64,000 bases of DNA from a bacterium (GTDB taxonomy: Bacteria; Zhuqueibacterota; Zhuqueibacteria; Residuimicrobiales; Oceaniaggregativiventaceae), in the NCBI GenBank assembly GCA_029565675.1, contig JAKQNP010000040.1, positions 1 through 64,000 on the forward strand, given 5' to 3'. Positions 18,063 to 26,404 of the stretch are shown here, piece by piece. The notes under the pieces were generated by a model. That model saw only the letters and a program-made list of their open reading frames with translations. It had not been told where the DNA came from and made no database searches. Numbering within the stretch: the stretch's first letter is position 1; every line of letters begins with the position of its first letter. The position numbers and the translations under genes were made by a program.

Positions 18063-19352
18063 TTATAATATACCCATTACAGCCAGCAGCTTTGCTCGGG
18101 CAAGATTGTAATCCAGCATCGCCTGGTTCAGGGTGAGCCTGCTGTTGAAAAGCGCATTTTGAATATCCAGCAAATCGGTGTTCGAACGCCGGCCAGCGTG
18201 GTATTCAATCAAGGCCAATCGGTAACTCTGTTGTGCCTGTTCGAGCGCTTGTTTTTGAATGGCGATCTGGTTTTCTCGTTCAATCAACCGCCCGTAGCCG
18301 TTTTGCAGCTGGCTGCTCAGATTTTTTTGCAGATATTCACGTTGCCATTGGATCTGTTCAACTCCCGCACGGCCCTCTTTGATTTTCGCATCGATGACTT
18401 TGCCGTCGTAAATCGGCATTTTGACATTCAAACCCCAAAAATAGCGCTTGTTTTCATCAAAGGAAAAGGATTCGAGCCCGAATTCATAGCCGTAATACGC
18501 CTGTGCTGACACCTGCGGTAACCGTGCTGCTTGCTGCACCCTAACCTTCGATTCAGCTTTGCGCAGGTCCCATTCCACCTGTTTCCAAATAGGATTCTGT
18601 TCCAGCGCCACAGGCAACAAATTTTCCGGATTTTGTTCAAATGGGATCACCTGTAGAGAATCCTGTGGCAACAACAGCTGCGGTTCCTGCCTGCCCAACA
18701 GCAGGCTCATCTCGTTACACATAGTCTGATAATCAACATCAATCCTGAGCAGATTTCCGTCAACCGCAGCCAAAGCAACAGCGATCCGATTCAGCTCAAG
18801 CTGCGACATGTGTCCCGCTTCCACCAACAAACGGGCATAGCGGCGATGGGTCTCCAGCTGTTTTCGGTTTTCAAAAAGAATCTGTCGTTGATTGATCAGC
18901 GACTGTAACTGGAAATAAGCCGCCGTTACCGCCAATTTCAGACCCAACTGTTCCGACAGAAACGCCTGTTCAAGCGACTGCATGCCGGCCAGGGCCTCTT
19001 GTCTTTGATGCTTCAATTTGCCACCAGTGTATAGCGGTTGACTGATGGACAGAGTAGGAAAGAAATCGTGTTCGATATTGCCAAGTATCACGCTCCTGAA
19101 ACCCGGAACGATATCCAGATAGCCATAGGAAAGATTGGCATCGATTTTTGGCTGCATTTCGCCTTCAGCCTGCTGCAATACCGCCTGACCGGCTTTCAGA
19201 CGCGCCGCACTTTTTTTCAGCAGTTCGTTATTGGCCAATGCTTCGTTCACCACAGCGCTTAAAGAAATGGCACTGGTATCTGTTGGCGACTGTTGAGCGT
19301 AGACAAACAACGGCAATAACAAAAGTGAAAAAACACGTAAGTTTTTCTTCAT
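18063..19352 (-). CDS. TolC-family outer-membrane channel
   Basis: This 429-residue protein has a signal peptide ending near YAQQ and two long helical repeats typical of TolC, each with alanine/leucine/glutamine-rich coiled-coil stretches. It completes the tripartite export system with the following adaptor and pump. I chose the ATG at 19352 because it places the signal peptide at the N terminus; a start 28 codons upstream would add a basic tail in front of it. Confidence 0.9.
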   Translation of the reverse strand: MKKNLRVFSLLLLPLFVYAQQSPTDTSAISLSAVVNEALANNELLKKSAARLKAGQAVLQQAEGEMQPKIDANLSYGYLDIVPGFRSVILGNIEHDFFPTLSISQPLYTGGKLKHQRQEALAGMQSLEQAFLSEQLGLKLAVTAAYFQLQSLINQRQILFENRKQLETHRRYARLLVEAGHMSQLELNRIAVALAAVDGNLLRIDVDYQTMCNEMSLLLGRQEPQLLLPQDSLQVIPFEQNPENLLPVALEQNPIWKQVEWDLRKAESKVRVQQAARLPQVSAQAYYGYEFGLESFSFDENKRYFWGLNVKMPIYDGKVIDAKIKEGRAGVEQIQWQREYLQKNLSSQLQNGYGRLIERENQIAIQKQALEQAQQSYRLALIEYHAGRRSNTDLLDIQNALFNSRLTLNQAMLDYNLARAKLLAVMGIL

Positions 19353-19462
19353 GACGGATCCATTGACTGCTGTTAAAATTCTCTTCTTGTATTGGCCGAA
19401 TTTTTTAGAACTTTTTTGGTTCTTTTGTGGCTTCATCGCGGTGTTCTCGGAATAGTTGATCT

Positions 19463-19924
19463 TCAGTTCGATTTGCAGTGCTGAATAACCTGATCGGTGT
19501 CAGCTGATAAAACCTTTGAATAGAGAACCAGAGAAGCAAGAGTCAGCAAAACGTTTTCGAACAGCTTTTTTATCCCTATGTGTGTGCCCTCATCACCGAC
19601 AGAGAAACAGCCACAGCTGATGTCCAAGCCCTGGATCAGTGCTGCACCAACAGCGATGAGAAAAACCAAATTCATCGCCACCAGCAGCAAAAGCGTCCCA
19701 TGCAGCCATTTATTGACCATGAGCAGAAGACCACATATCAACTCCAACCAGGGCAAAACAACCGCGATCAGGGTTACGAAAAGATAGGGAAGCAGGCGAT
19801 AATTCATAACCTGTTCGGCGAATGCCTGCGGGTTGAAGATTTTGACCAGACCGGAATAGATGAAAAGCACGGCGATCAGCATCCGCAACGCCCAAAAGAG
19901 CCATTTCAAGCCCTCAGTTTTCAA
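19463..19924 (-). CDS. MauE/DoxX-like redox-associated membrane protein
   Basis: This 153-residue protein has four membrane spans and the MauE/DoxX signature: YSGLVKIFNPQAFAEQV near residue 23 and GLDISCGCFSVG near residue 100, with a CxC pair facing the next helix. Such proteins assist disulfide chemistry of exported partners or act in quinone-linked redox. The start is a TTG at 19924 with AAGGAG upstream, overlapping the rhodanese stop by 11 bases. This coupling suggests a membrane redox pair with the exported rhodanese. Confidence 0.8.
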   Translation of the reverse strand: MKTEGLKWLFWALRMLIAVLFIYSGLVKIFNPQAFAEQVMNYRLLPYLFVTLIAVVLPWLELICGLLLMVNKWLHGTLLLLVAMNLVFLIAVGAALIQGLDISCGCFSVGDEGTHIGIKKLFENVLLTLASLVLYSKVLSADTDQVIQHCKSN

Positions 19925-20489
19925 ATTCGTTTTTCTCCTTACCGAATTCGAGTGGATAGAATTTTTTCCATTCGTTTAATCCGTCTTGATACACGGCGAT
20001 CTTTTGAAAACCCCTTCCCAGCAATTCCCACGCCAGCAGTTCCCCCAGATCGCAGGGTGGACCATCGCAATAGCAGATAAGCCATTTGTCTCTGGATAGT
20101 TGTTCAATCACTTTTGGGTAATCGAACAATCGCTCTACAGGCAAAAGTCTTGCACCAGGCAGATGGCCTGCCTCATATTCATCCTGAGATCGCGCATCCA
20201 ACAGCTCAGCCCGTCTTTGTAAAAGAAGATTTCGCACCTGCTGCGAATTGACGGAGATCGGTTCACCGTTCGCATGGTCCGGCAGTGCGGCATGACCTTC
20301 TGGTTCTTCGATGGCGACAGGCGAGAGCTCTTGTCCCAGCAGCGAATCGGCGGCGTATTGCAGCGGGGGACGGCTAAATGAGATGGTCACCTTTTTCGGG
20401 TGAAACGTATTCGCCACCATGCCAAAAGCAAAGGCCAGTGCGATGAACGCGGTGCTTTGCCGAACAGCTTTCTGAGGAATCCATCTCAT
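19914..20489 (-). CDS. Membrane-anchored or exported rhodanese
   Basis: This 191-residue protein has an N-terminal hydrophobic segment (about 12-28) that can serve as signal or anchor, a linker, and a rhodanese domain from about residue 75. The DARSQDEY motif is present. The active-site loop has two cysteines in WLICYCDGPPCDLG; the catalytic one is probably the second. It probably handles sulfane sulfur on the outer side of the membrane together with the coupled MauE-like protein. GGAGAAGG precedes the start. Confidence 0.8.
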   Translation of the reverse strand: MRWIPQKAVRQSTAFIALAFAFGMVANTFHPKKVTISFSRPPLQYAADSLLGQELSPVAIEEPEGHAALPDHANGEPISVNSQQVRNLLLQRRAELLDARSQDEYEAGHLPGARLLPVERLFDYPKVIEQLSRDKWLICYCDGPPCDLGELLAWELLGRGFQKIAVYQDGLNEWKKFYPLEFGKEKNEFEN

Positions 20490-20571
20490 GCGATCAACCT
20501 TCTCCGCTTATCCGACTTATGGTTGTTTTTAATCAGCGCTTCCGAAATCAAGTTTATTCGATTGTCCACAC

Positions 20572-21876
20572 TCATGCATCGACCAACAGGCCAAAAACCA
20601 TTCCAGTGATCGTCGCCATGACGACCACCAGAGTCACAAAGATAAAAGTCTTTTTTGTGCCCATGATATTGCGTATAACCAGCATGTTCGGCAATGACAG
20701 GGCCGGACCTGCCAAAAGCAGTGCCAACGCCGGGCCTTTGCCCATGCCATTGGCCAGCAACCCCTGCAAAATCGGAATTTCAGTCAAGGTGGCAAAGTAC
20801 ATAAAGGCGCCGACAATCGAGGCAAAAAAATTGGAGAAAAGCGAGTTGCCGCCGACAAGGCCTGAGATCCAATGCGCTGGAATGATCCCGTCGCCGCCTT
20901 CCGGCGAACCGAGCATAAAGCCGGCGACCAAAACACCCGCGGCCAGCAGGGGCAGGATCTGTTTGGCAAAATCCCACGTCGCTTTCATCCACTCCTGCGG
21001 CTCGCCCGGACGACGTGAAATCAGGATACTGGTCAACACCACCGCGGTAATAAAGGGAATGATCGGATTTTCGCGCAAGAACAAAGCGACACCAATGGTC
21101 ACTCCAGTAGCCAGGAGAACCTGTATTTTTTCCAGCTTGAGGACGAGTATCAAAGAAGCGGCATATAAAAGTCCGAAAAACCCGGTAATCCACCACTTGA
21201 GCTGCCAGACGAGCAGCCAAAAGCCCACGGCATCGGCGGGCTTGCCCCAGTTGGCGAAAACCAGAATCGCCACCAGGACAAAAAAATGGTACGCCGTCTG
21301 CCATAACGGCCGGCTCTCCTCTGCATCCGGCAGAATCATCGCCTGTTCTTTGGTTTTCTCTTCTTTGCGGAAAAACAACTGCATCAGCAAGCCGATGATG
21401 ATGCTGAAACTGACCGCACCGACAACGCGGGCAATCCCCAAATCCGGCCCGAGTATACGGGCGGTTAAAATAATGGCCAGAATATTGATCGCCGGGCCGC
21501 TGTAGAGAAATGCCACCGCCGGCCCCAAACCAGCGCCGCGTTTGTAAATGCTCGCGAACAAGGGCAACACGGTGCAGGAACAGACGGCGAGGATTGTTCC
21601 CGACACAGAGGCCACCGCATAGGCAGCCCATTTCTTCGCCTGGGCGCCCAGATATTTGATCACCGAAGCCTGGCTGACAAAGACGCTGATGACGCCGGCG
21701 ATGAAAAAAGCCGGAATCAAACACAGAATCACGTGCTCGCGCGCATACCATTTGGCCAGGCCCAGCGCTTCATGCACCGACTGATCAAAGCGCTCCTTGC
21801 CGACCGGCAAAAAATAGGCGATCAGAAACAGACCTGCCATCCACAAGAGTTTTTTCCATTCATTGCGCCAATTCAT
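20572..21876 (-). CDS. CSC-motif permease (ArsP/DUF318 type)
   Basis: This 434-residue membrane protein has about 10-12 spans in two halves joined by a charged loop (about 170-190, RKEEKTKEQ). The first half contains GTILAVCSCTVLPLFASIYK, the CSCT signature of the DUF318/ArsP permeases, and both halves end in proline-rich GPA motifs (YSGPAIN, LAGPALSLPN). Homologues export trivalent organoarsenicals or other soft-metal compounds. It lies directly downstream of the ArsR gene, as expected for the primary efflux target. Confidence 0.85.
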   Translation of the reverse strand: MNWRNEWKKLLWMAGLFLIAYFLPVGKERFDQSVHEALGLAKWYAREHVILCLIPAFFIAGVISVFVSQASVIKYLGAQAKKWAAYAVASVSGTILAVCSCTVLPLFASIYKRGAGLGPAVAFLYSGPAINILAIILTARILGPDLGIARVVGAVSFSIIIGLLMQLFFRKEEKTKEQAMILPDAEESRPLWQTAYHFFVLVAILVFANWGKPADAVGFWLLVWQLKWWITGFFGLLYAASLILVLKLEKIQVLLATGVTIGVALFLRENPIIPFITAVVLTSILISRRPGEPQEWMKATWDFAKQILPLLAAGVLVAGFMLGSPEGGDGIIPAHWISGLVGGNSLFSNFFASIVGAFMYFATLTEIPILQGLLANGMGKGPALALLLAGPALSLPNMLVIRNIMGTKKTFIFVTLVVVMATITGMVFGLLVDA

Positions 21877-21929
21877 TGTCCATCCCTTTGTTATTTTGCC
21901 AACTGACGAATTGAGATATAGTAAAAAAT

Positions 21930-22274
21930 TTATAGACCACAGAGCTTGTTGCGGTTGACCTCCCGAACCTGTGCCGCATCTTCGCGATAAATTCCTTTGC
22001 TAAACGCTTTGTCTTGCAGTACCCGAAAAAGCGACTGCACCACCTCGTCTGCGTTTTGTCGATTCAGGTGATAAACGACCCATTTTGCATCCTTGATGTC
22101 GTAGATAAAACCGGCGTTGCGCAGGATCGCCAGATGCTGGGAGACTGTTGAGGTGGCCAGATCGAGGATTTCGCGGATTTCGCACACACAAAGCGCTCTG
22201 ATTTCCAGCATTTTTAAAATCCGCAACCGGCTTTGATCAGACAGTGCCTTGAATAATTTTACCTGGTTATCCAT
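21930..22274 (-). CDS. arsR: ArsR-family metalloid-sensing repressor
   Basis: This 114-residue winged-helix repressor has the metal-sensing box in the third helix as ALCVCEIREIL with Cys29 and Cys31, and an added cysteine near the C terminus (Cys112). The recognition helix is TSTVSQHLAILRNAGF. ArsR proteins dissociate from DNA when As(III) or Sb(III) binds the cysteines. The start at 22274 has an AAGGG site; longer in-frame starts would lie within the operator. The gene heads the leftward island and has its own promoter-operator. Confidence 0.92.
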   Translation of the reverse strand: MDNQVKLFKALSDQSRLRILKMLEIRALCVCEIREILDLATSTVSQHLAILRNAGFIYDIKDAKWVVYHLNRQNADEVVQSLFRVLQDKAFSKGIYREDAAQVREVNRNKLCGL

Positions 22275-22286
22275 TTTTGACCCTTT

Positions 22287-22333
22287 CATTTCGGAAATGA
22301 ACGAAATGTAATCTATTTTGGTCAATTTGTCAA
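22287..22333 (-). promoter_or_regulatory. arsR promoter with palindromic ArsR operator
   Basis: Read on the minus strand, TTGACA (22333-22328) and TACATT (22310-22305) form a -35/-10 pair with a 17-base spacer. A perfect 7-bp inverted repeat CATTTCG-N8-CGAAATG spans 22308-22287 and overlaps the -10 box. This is the expected place for repression by the adjacent ArsR. The signal controls arsR and probably the downstream efflux genes. Confidence 0.8.
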
Positions 22334-22349
22334 GCGAATTATCAGTACT

Positions 22350-22520
22350 TCAACCGTCCAGATGCGATTTCAGCGATAGCCTTGTATTTCTATCAATCCT
22401 CTCCAGCAGGATCTTGACAATCTCAAGCGCATCGTTGGTATCGCTGTCCAACACCGCCTGTCTGATCCGCATTTCCTCTTCCAGGCTGATTTTGATGATG
22501 ATTTGATTTGCCCTAATCAT
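22350..22520 (-). CDS. Small acidic protein coupled to the Fe-S gene
   Basis: This 56-residue product is helical and acidic (for example SLEEEMRIRQAVLDSDTNDA) and has no membrane span or cysteine. Its ATG at 22520 overlaps the end of the Fe-S gene, whose TAG is at 22513-22515, and a GGAG lies upstream, so coupled translation is plausible. No family was recognised. The codon frame is open from well upstream, so a chance ORF cannot be excluded. Confidence 0.45.
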   Translation of the reverse strand: MIRANQIIIKISLEEEMRIRQAVLDSDTNDALEIVKILLERIDRNTRLSLKSHLDG

Positions 22521-23319
22521 CTGTTGAATCTCCGGCAAAATATCCGAGTCCGTGGCAGACTTGCAGAAATGCATCTTTTAGATGCTGGTACTCACCTGTA
22601 AAAATCGGTTTGCAGGCACCTGGTTGTGCATTTCCTGTCCACAATTTCAGCGCTAAGGCCATGCAGGTTTTTTCTTCGCATTGGCGGCAATTGGTCCGCG
22701 GCAAGCGGAAATAGATCTCCAGTGCAGGTGGTTTTTTCCTGAGTTCACTGGAAGGTGTGATCATCGATCGCCGCGCCCAAATCTCATTGGCCGTGCAGCG
22801 GATTTTTTCCAGTATGCGCCAGCCATCCAAAAGATCGTCTGCCTTGGCAACGGCGATACGATTGGAATAGAGAGTGATCATCCGATACTGATCCATATAG
22901 AAAAAAGTGGGGCCATCGATATTAAAAGCTGCTTGAGGCATTTCTGAATTCATGTAGGGAAAGGCGGGTGAGAGATTTCCTGAAATGTGCGCGATGAGGC
23001 GGATTTTATTTTCGTCAGCAACGCAGACAGACAAAACCATAATCGCCGCATTGCCGAAAAGGTCTTCAGCAAAATCATTTGGTTTGTTTTTTGGAATCTG
23101 ACTTTCAATCGGGCGATAATCTATCCAGCCCGAAGTGATGACCGTTTGATTTTCCTGGATTGCCGATCGACCTTCAAGCGTTGTGGCAAGAGAGGAGACA
23201 CCGACCTTGCTATAGTATGGATAGGGATGGATCTCCAGATAGGGATATTTTCCTGTTTTGAGAATCTCAACCGCTTTTTCAAATTCACTGATACGGGGAA
23301 AAGTTGTCAGCGTTTTCAT
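22513..23319 (-). CDS. Protein with C-terminal Cys4 Fe-S domain (PF04060-like)
   Basis: This 268-residue cytoplasmic protein has an uncharacterised N-terminal 200 residues and a C-terminal cluster domain with spacing C-x2-C-x4-C-x16-C around residues 214-240. This is the pattern of the putative 4Fe-4S domain of corrinoid Fe-S protein and related proteins. In those systems the cluster activates a corrinoid cofactor for methyl transfer. Its placement downstream of a URO-D-fold gene, a family that includes corrinoid methyltransferases, makes a link conceivable. The substrate is unknown. Confidence 0.65.
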   Translation of the reverse strand: MKTLTTFPRISEFEKAVEILKTGKYPYLEIHPYPYYSKVGVSSLATTLEGRSAIQENQTVITSGWIDYRPIESQIPKNKPNDFAEDLFGNAAIMVLSVCVADENKIRLIAHISGNLSPAFPYMNSEMPQAAFNIDGPTFFYMDQYRMITLYSNRIAVAKADDLLDGWRILEKIRCTANEIWARRSMITPSSELRKKPPALEIYFRLPRTNCRQCEEKTCMALALKLWTGNAQPGACKPIFTGEYQHLKDAFLQVCHGLGYFAGDSTDD

Positions 23320-23433
23320 CTTGTTGGCTATCTCCCGATCGAATTGGCTAAATCAAGATTTTTTATTCGACAGCACTGGTCTTGTTGGCTTCTTTTCTTG
23401 GGTCGAAAGCCGAAAAAATGATTTCAACCGCTT

Positions 23434-25080
23434 TCAATCCGAATACACCCGCAACAATCCACCGCTGAAATAGATCACCATGCCGGTTATGGCGATGATA
23501 CCGGCTGCGTGGTGATGGCCGGCCGGTGCCAGGAATATACCCGACAGAAACAGAATCAATCCCACTGCCAATACGAACAAACTGAACCGACCGCGCTTGC
23601 TGACAGGGCGGATGTTGTAGGCGGTTCCAGAATCGATTTCTTCCTGGCTGACTTGCATGGCGTCGCGGATTCGCTCGATCTTGTGCGGCGAAGCGGGAGT
23701 GAGTAGCGAAACCAGCGGGCAGATGATCAGAGCGGCTCCGGCGCTGATGAAGGTGGTGATATTGACGTCGAATCCGCAGACAAAACGGCTGATCGCGCCG
23801 GCAAGTGCGCCGCCAAGGTAACCTGCCAAGGCTCCTTGCCAGTTTGTTCGTCGCCACAGCAGTCCGTACAGCACAGCGACCACAAAGAGCGGCATATCCA
23901 TGATGCTGATGATTGTGAGATAGGCTTGCACCGCACCACCGAGTTTGGGCACCAGGTAGGCAATGCCGATAATCAGCAACCCGGCGATCAAGGTGGTCAA
24001 ACGCGCCATACGCAACACTGCTTTGGGTGAGGCCTGGCGGTGAAAAAGGTTTTGGTAAATATCGCTGGTAAAAAGCGTCGCCACTGCGTTCAGATTGGAA
24101 TCGACGGTTGAGAGATGGGAGGACATCAATCCGCAGACGGTCACCCCCAGGACAAAGGGCATGAGGATCTGCGACATGAGGAGAGGCATGGCCTGATCCG
24201 GGTTGGTCAGGCCGGGCAAACGCACCGAGGCGACGAGCCCTGGAAATAGAATGACGAGAATGAAGGGAGTGGTGATAATGCCAGCCCAGACCATCCCGCG
24301 TGCCAGCGCGCGGACGCTGTTGGCGCCGAAGGCGCGTTGCATCATTCCTTGATCGGTGCACGCCCATTGGATGGCAAGAAAGGAAATGGCCAGAATAAAA
24401 AGCCAGTTGTAATGGCCTTCGGTTTTGACGAAAACGAAATGGTCAGCCGGTAATTTTTCCAACAGGCCTGGTAACCAGCCGACGCTTTGCATGGCCAGAG
24501 GCAAAAGGATGAGCGCGCCGCCGAGCATGAGCACGAACTGCAGAGCGTCGGTCAGCGCAACCGACCAGGCGCCGCCCAGAGTCGTGAAAATCACCGCCAC
24601 CAGGGTAAATACAACGATCCAAAGCAGAAATGAATGCAGGCCGGTGAGCATTTCGGCGGCAATTGCTCCGGTGTACATGGTTACGCCGAGCCAGAAGATC
24701 AGGCGAAAAACCCAGATAAAACCGACGATCGAGCGAACCGATTTGGAATAGCGCATCTCGAGATACTCCGGGATGGTTCGGATGCGCAACCGCCGAAACA
24801 CCGGCAAAATAAACAGACCAGCCGCTACCAGGGCCATATTGCCGGTCCAGGCTTGCCAGACAATGGCGATGCCTTCCTGGTAAGCGGCACCGCACTGGCC
24901 AATAAAGCTGTAGAGATTGACATTGGTGGCTACCAAAGTGGCAGCGAGAATGAAGGGGGGCAGTTGGCGGCCGGCGAGAAAAAAATCGTCGGGTTCACCG
25001 ATCCATTTGTAGAGAATCGAGCCGATAACAAAGATACCAGCCATGAAGGCGATAAAAACTGCATAGTCGATCAGCGTCAT
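23434..25080 (-). CDS. Sodium:solute symporter (SSS family)
   Basis: This 548-residue inner-membrane protein has about 13-14 spans of the LeuT-fold SSS type. Typical segments are FFLAGRQLPPFILAATLVAT near residue 33, RTIPEYLEMRYSK near residue 101, and TLGGAWSVALTDALQF near residue 165. SSS proteins import sugars, amino acids or carboxylates with Na+. It follows the 39-residue membrane peptide and a URO-D-fold gene in one leftward operon, so it may import the compound processed there. Confidence 0.9.
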   Translation of the reverse strand: MTLIDYAVFIAFMAGIFVIGSILYKWIGEPDDFFLAGRQLPPFILAATLVATNVNLYSFIGQCGAAYQEGIAIVWQAWTGNMALVAAGLFILPVFRRLRIRTIPEYLEMRYSKSVRSIVGFIWVFRLIFWLGVTMYTGAIAAEMLTGLHSFLLWIVVFTLVAVIFTTLGGAWSVALTDALQFVLMLGGALILLPLAMQSVGWLPGLLEKLPADHFVFVKTEGHYNWLFILAISFLAIQWACTDQGMMQRAFGANSVRALARGMVWAGIITTPFILVILFPGLVASVRLPGLTNPDQAMPLLMSQILMPFVLGVTVCGLMSSHLSTVDSNLNAVATLFTSDIYQNLFHRQASPKAVLRMARLTTLIAGLLIIGIAYLVPKLGGAVQAYLTIISIMDMPLFVVAVLYGLLWRRTNWQGALAGYLGGALAGAISRFVCGFDVNITTFISAGAALIICPLVSLLTPASPHKIERIRDAMQVSQEEIDSGTAYNIRPVSKRGRFSLFVLAVGLILFLSGIFLAPAGHHHAAGIIAITGMVIYFSGGLLRVYSD

Positions 25081-25147
25081 GATACTGTCCTGTCCTCGTG
25101 CCTGAAGGTGTTTTGCGCGCCATTCGATTCGTTGAAGTGCTTTTTTA

Positions 25148-25267
25148 CTATTTCCTGGAATGCTTTTTTTTCAATTCGCGAAACTCGCGGATCGGCAAAA
25201 TCATCCATGCGACCAGAATGATCAAGCCGATGGCAAACAATCCCCATGTTATCCAGTCAATTCCCAA
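25148..25267 (-). CDS. 39-residue single-span peptide, putative symporter accessory
   Basis: The frame begins with TTG at 25267, seven bases after GGGAGG (25275-25280 region), and ends with TAG at 25148. The product starts LGIDWITWGLFAIG, has one membrane span (about residues 5-25) and a basic tail (REFRELKKKHSRK). It sits between the URO-D gene (21 bases upstream) and the SSS symporter gene (67 bases downstream). Short single-span proteins encoded beside SSS symporters are known in other bacteria and are thought to be accessory subunits. The good ribosome site, location and sequence together support a real gene. Confidence 0.7.
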   Translation of the reverse strand: MGIDWITWGLFAIGLIILVAWMILPIREFRELKKKHSRK

Positions 25268-25287
25268 GATCGATCCTCCCGCAGGAA

Positions 25288-26343
25288 TCAAGCGTTCATT
25301 TCATTTACCGCCTCATACAGAGCGACAACATTTTCTGGCGGGCTGATGACCTGGATCTTGTGGCACGGTCCGACAATATAACCGCCATGTGCTCCGAGTA
25401 TGCGGGTGTTGTCGCGCACTTCCTCTTTGACTTGTTCAGGATTGCCAAATGCCAGAGTGAATTGATTGTCAACGCCGCCATGAAAAACCACCTTGCCGGC
25501 AAAGTCCCGCGCCAGCCCCTCGCGATCCATACCAGCGCAGCGCCATTGGATCGGATTCAAAACATCGATTCCCAGATCGATCAACTCCGGTATAAGCGGA
25601 CGGATGGCGCCGTCGCTGTGGTGAAAGACCACGCCGCCAAATCCGTGCACCAGATCGATCATGCGTTTCATATGGGGGAAAAAGAAATCGCGAATTTGTG
25701 TTGGTGAGTAGAGCAAACTTTCCTGTGTCCCCATGTCTTCCGCCACCCAGGAACCGAAAATTCGGCCAGGCAGGCTCTCATAGATTCGGCGTGTGTTTTC
25801 ATAACAGAGATGGTAGAGCTTTTCCAGACAATAGTGCACGATTTCCGGGTTTTGGATCAGATCGACAAAGGCCTGTTCAGTACCGCGCAATTGCTCTTTA
25901 TAATCCATGAACGGTTCTGAACCGCCGGCGATCAGGATCCAGCCTTCCTTGTTTTCGACCTGCTGGGTGAGATCTTTATACTCCCACCAATCCGGACTCG
26001 GCCAGGTGTAATTTTCTTCGATCTCCTCCACTGATGAAAAAGCCGCAAGGGGATGGTGGGTCACCACACCATCGATGCCCGAATAGACACCTCCGGCATA
26101 GGGGATGTTTTGAAACCGTGCTCCGAACACTGTTGCGTCAGCAGCCAGAGGCGGCCCGACGTAGCGCGGGGTTACGGTTGCGACTCGATCGATATGCAAT
26201 CGTTCGAGCAGCTTTTCATGGCTGTCGACTGCCAAATGGCGCATGAGTTTGGCTTCTGCTTCCGCAGTGGCATTGAAGAAACAGGGGAGGCGGTCTGGTG
26301 TTTTGCCGTGCAACACGGCTTGCCAACGTTCGACTGAGGTCAT
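25288..26343 (-). CDS. URO-D-fold protein with altered metal motif
   Basis: This 351-residue protein belongs to the uroporphyrinogen decarboxylase superfamily (N-terminal SVERWQAVLHGKTPDRLPCF, C-terminal GAHGGYIVGPCHKIQ). The superfamily contains HemE and the zinc methyltransferases MtaA/CmuA. At the methyltransferase metal site H-x-C-G this protein reads HHSDG (about residue 234), and the later position is VFHGGVD, so the zinc cysteine is missing and the reaction may differ. No other haem genes are near. The ATG at 26343 is preceded by a clear promoter. It heads an operon with the small peptide and SSS symporter. Confidence 0.8.
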   Translation of the reverse strand: MTSVERWQAVLHGKTPDRLPCFFNATAEAEAKLMRHLAVDSHEKLLERLHIDRVATVTPRYVGPPLAADATVFGARFQNIPYAGGVYSGIDGVVTHHPLAAFSSVEEIEENYTWPSPDWWEYKDLTQQVENKEGWILIAGGSEPFMDYKEQLRGTEQAFVDLIQNPEIVHYCLEKLYHLCYENTRRIYESLPGRIFGSWVAEDMGTQESLLYSPTQIRDFFFPHMKRMIDLVHGFGGVVFHHSDGAIRPLIPELIDLGIDVLNPIQWRCAGMDREGLARDFAGKVVFHGGVDNQFTLAFGNPEQVKEEVRDNTRILGAHGGYIVGPCHKIQVISPPENVVALYEAVNEMNA

Positions 26344-26375
26344 TGTGCTGCCTTTTGCAAATATTGAATTTTCCA

Positions 26376-26404
26376 AACATAATAAAAAGAGAGTCGAATA
26401 TCAA
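26376..26404 (-). promoter_or_regulatory. Sigma-70-type promoter of the URO-D/symporter operon
   Basis: Read on the minus strand, TTGATA (26404-26399) and TATGTT (26381-26376) are spaced by 17 bases, about 35 bases before the ATG at 26343. The -35 box overlaps the stop codon of the upstream flavoprotein gene. Confidence 0.5.

Noticed and set aside
25288-26343. Assignment as haem biosynthesis HemE
   Set aside because: No haem genes nearby, six paralogues in the window, and the active-site segment differs from HemE, so only the superfamily is claimed.
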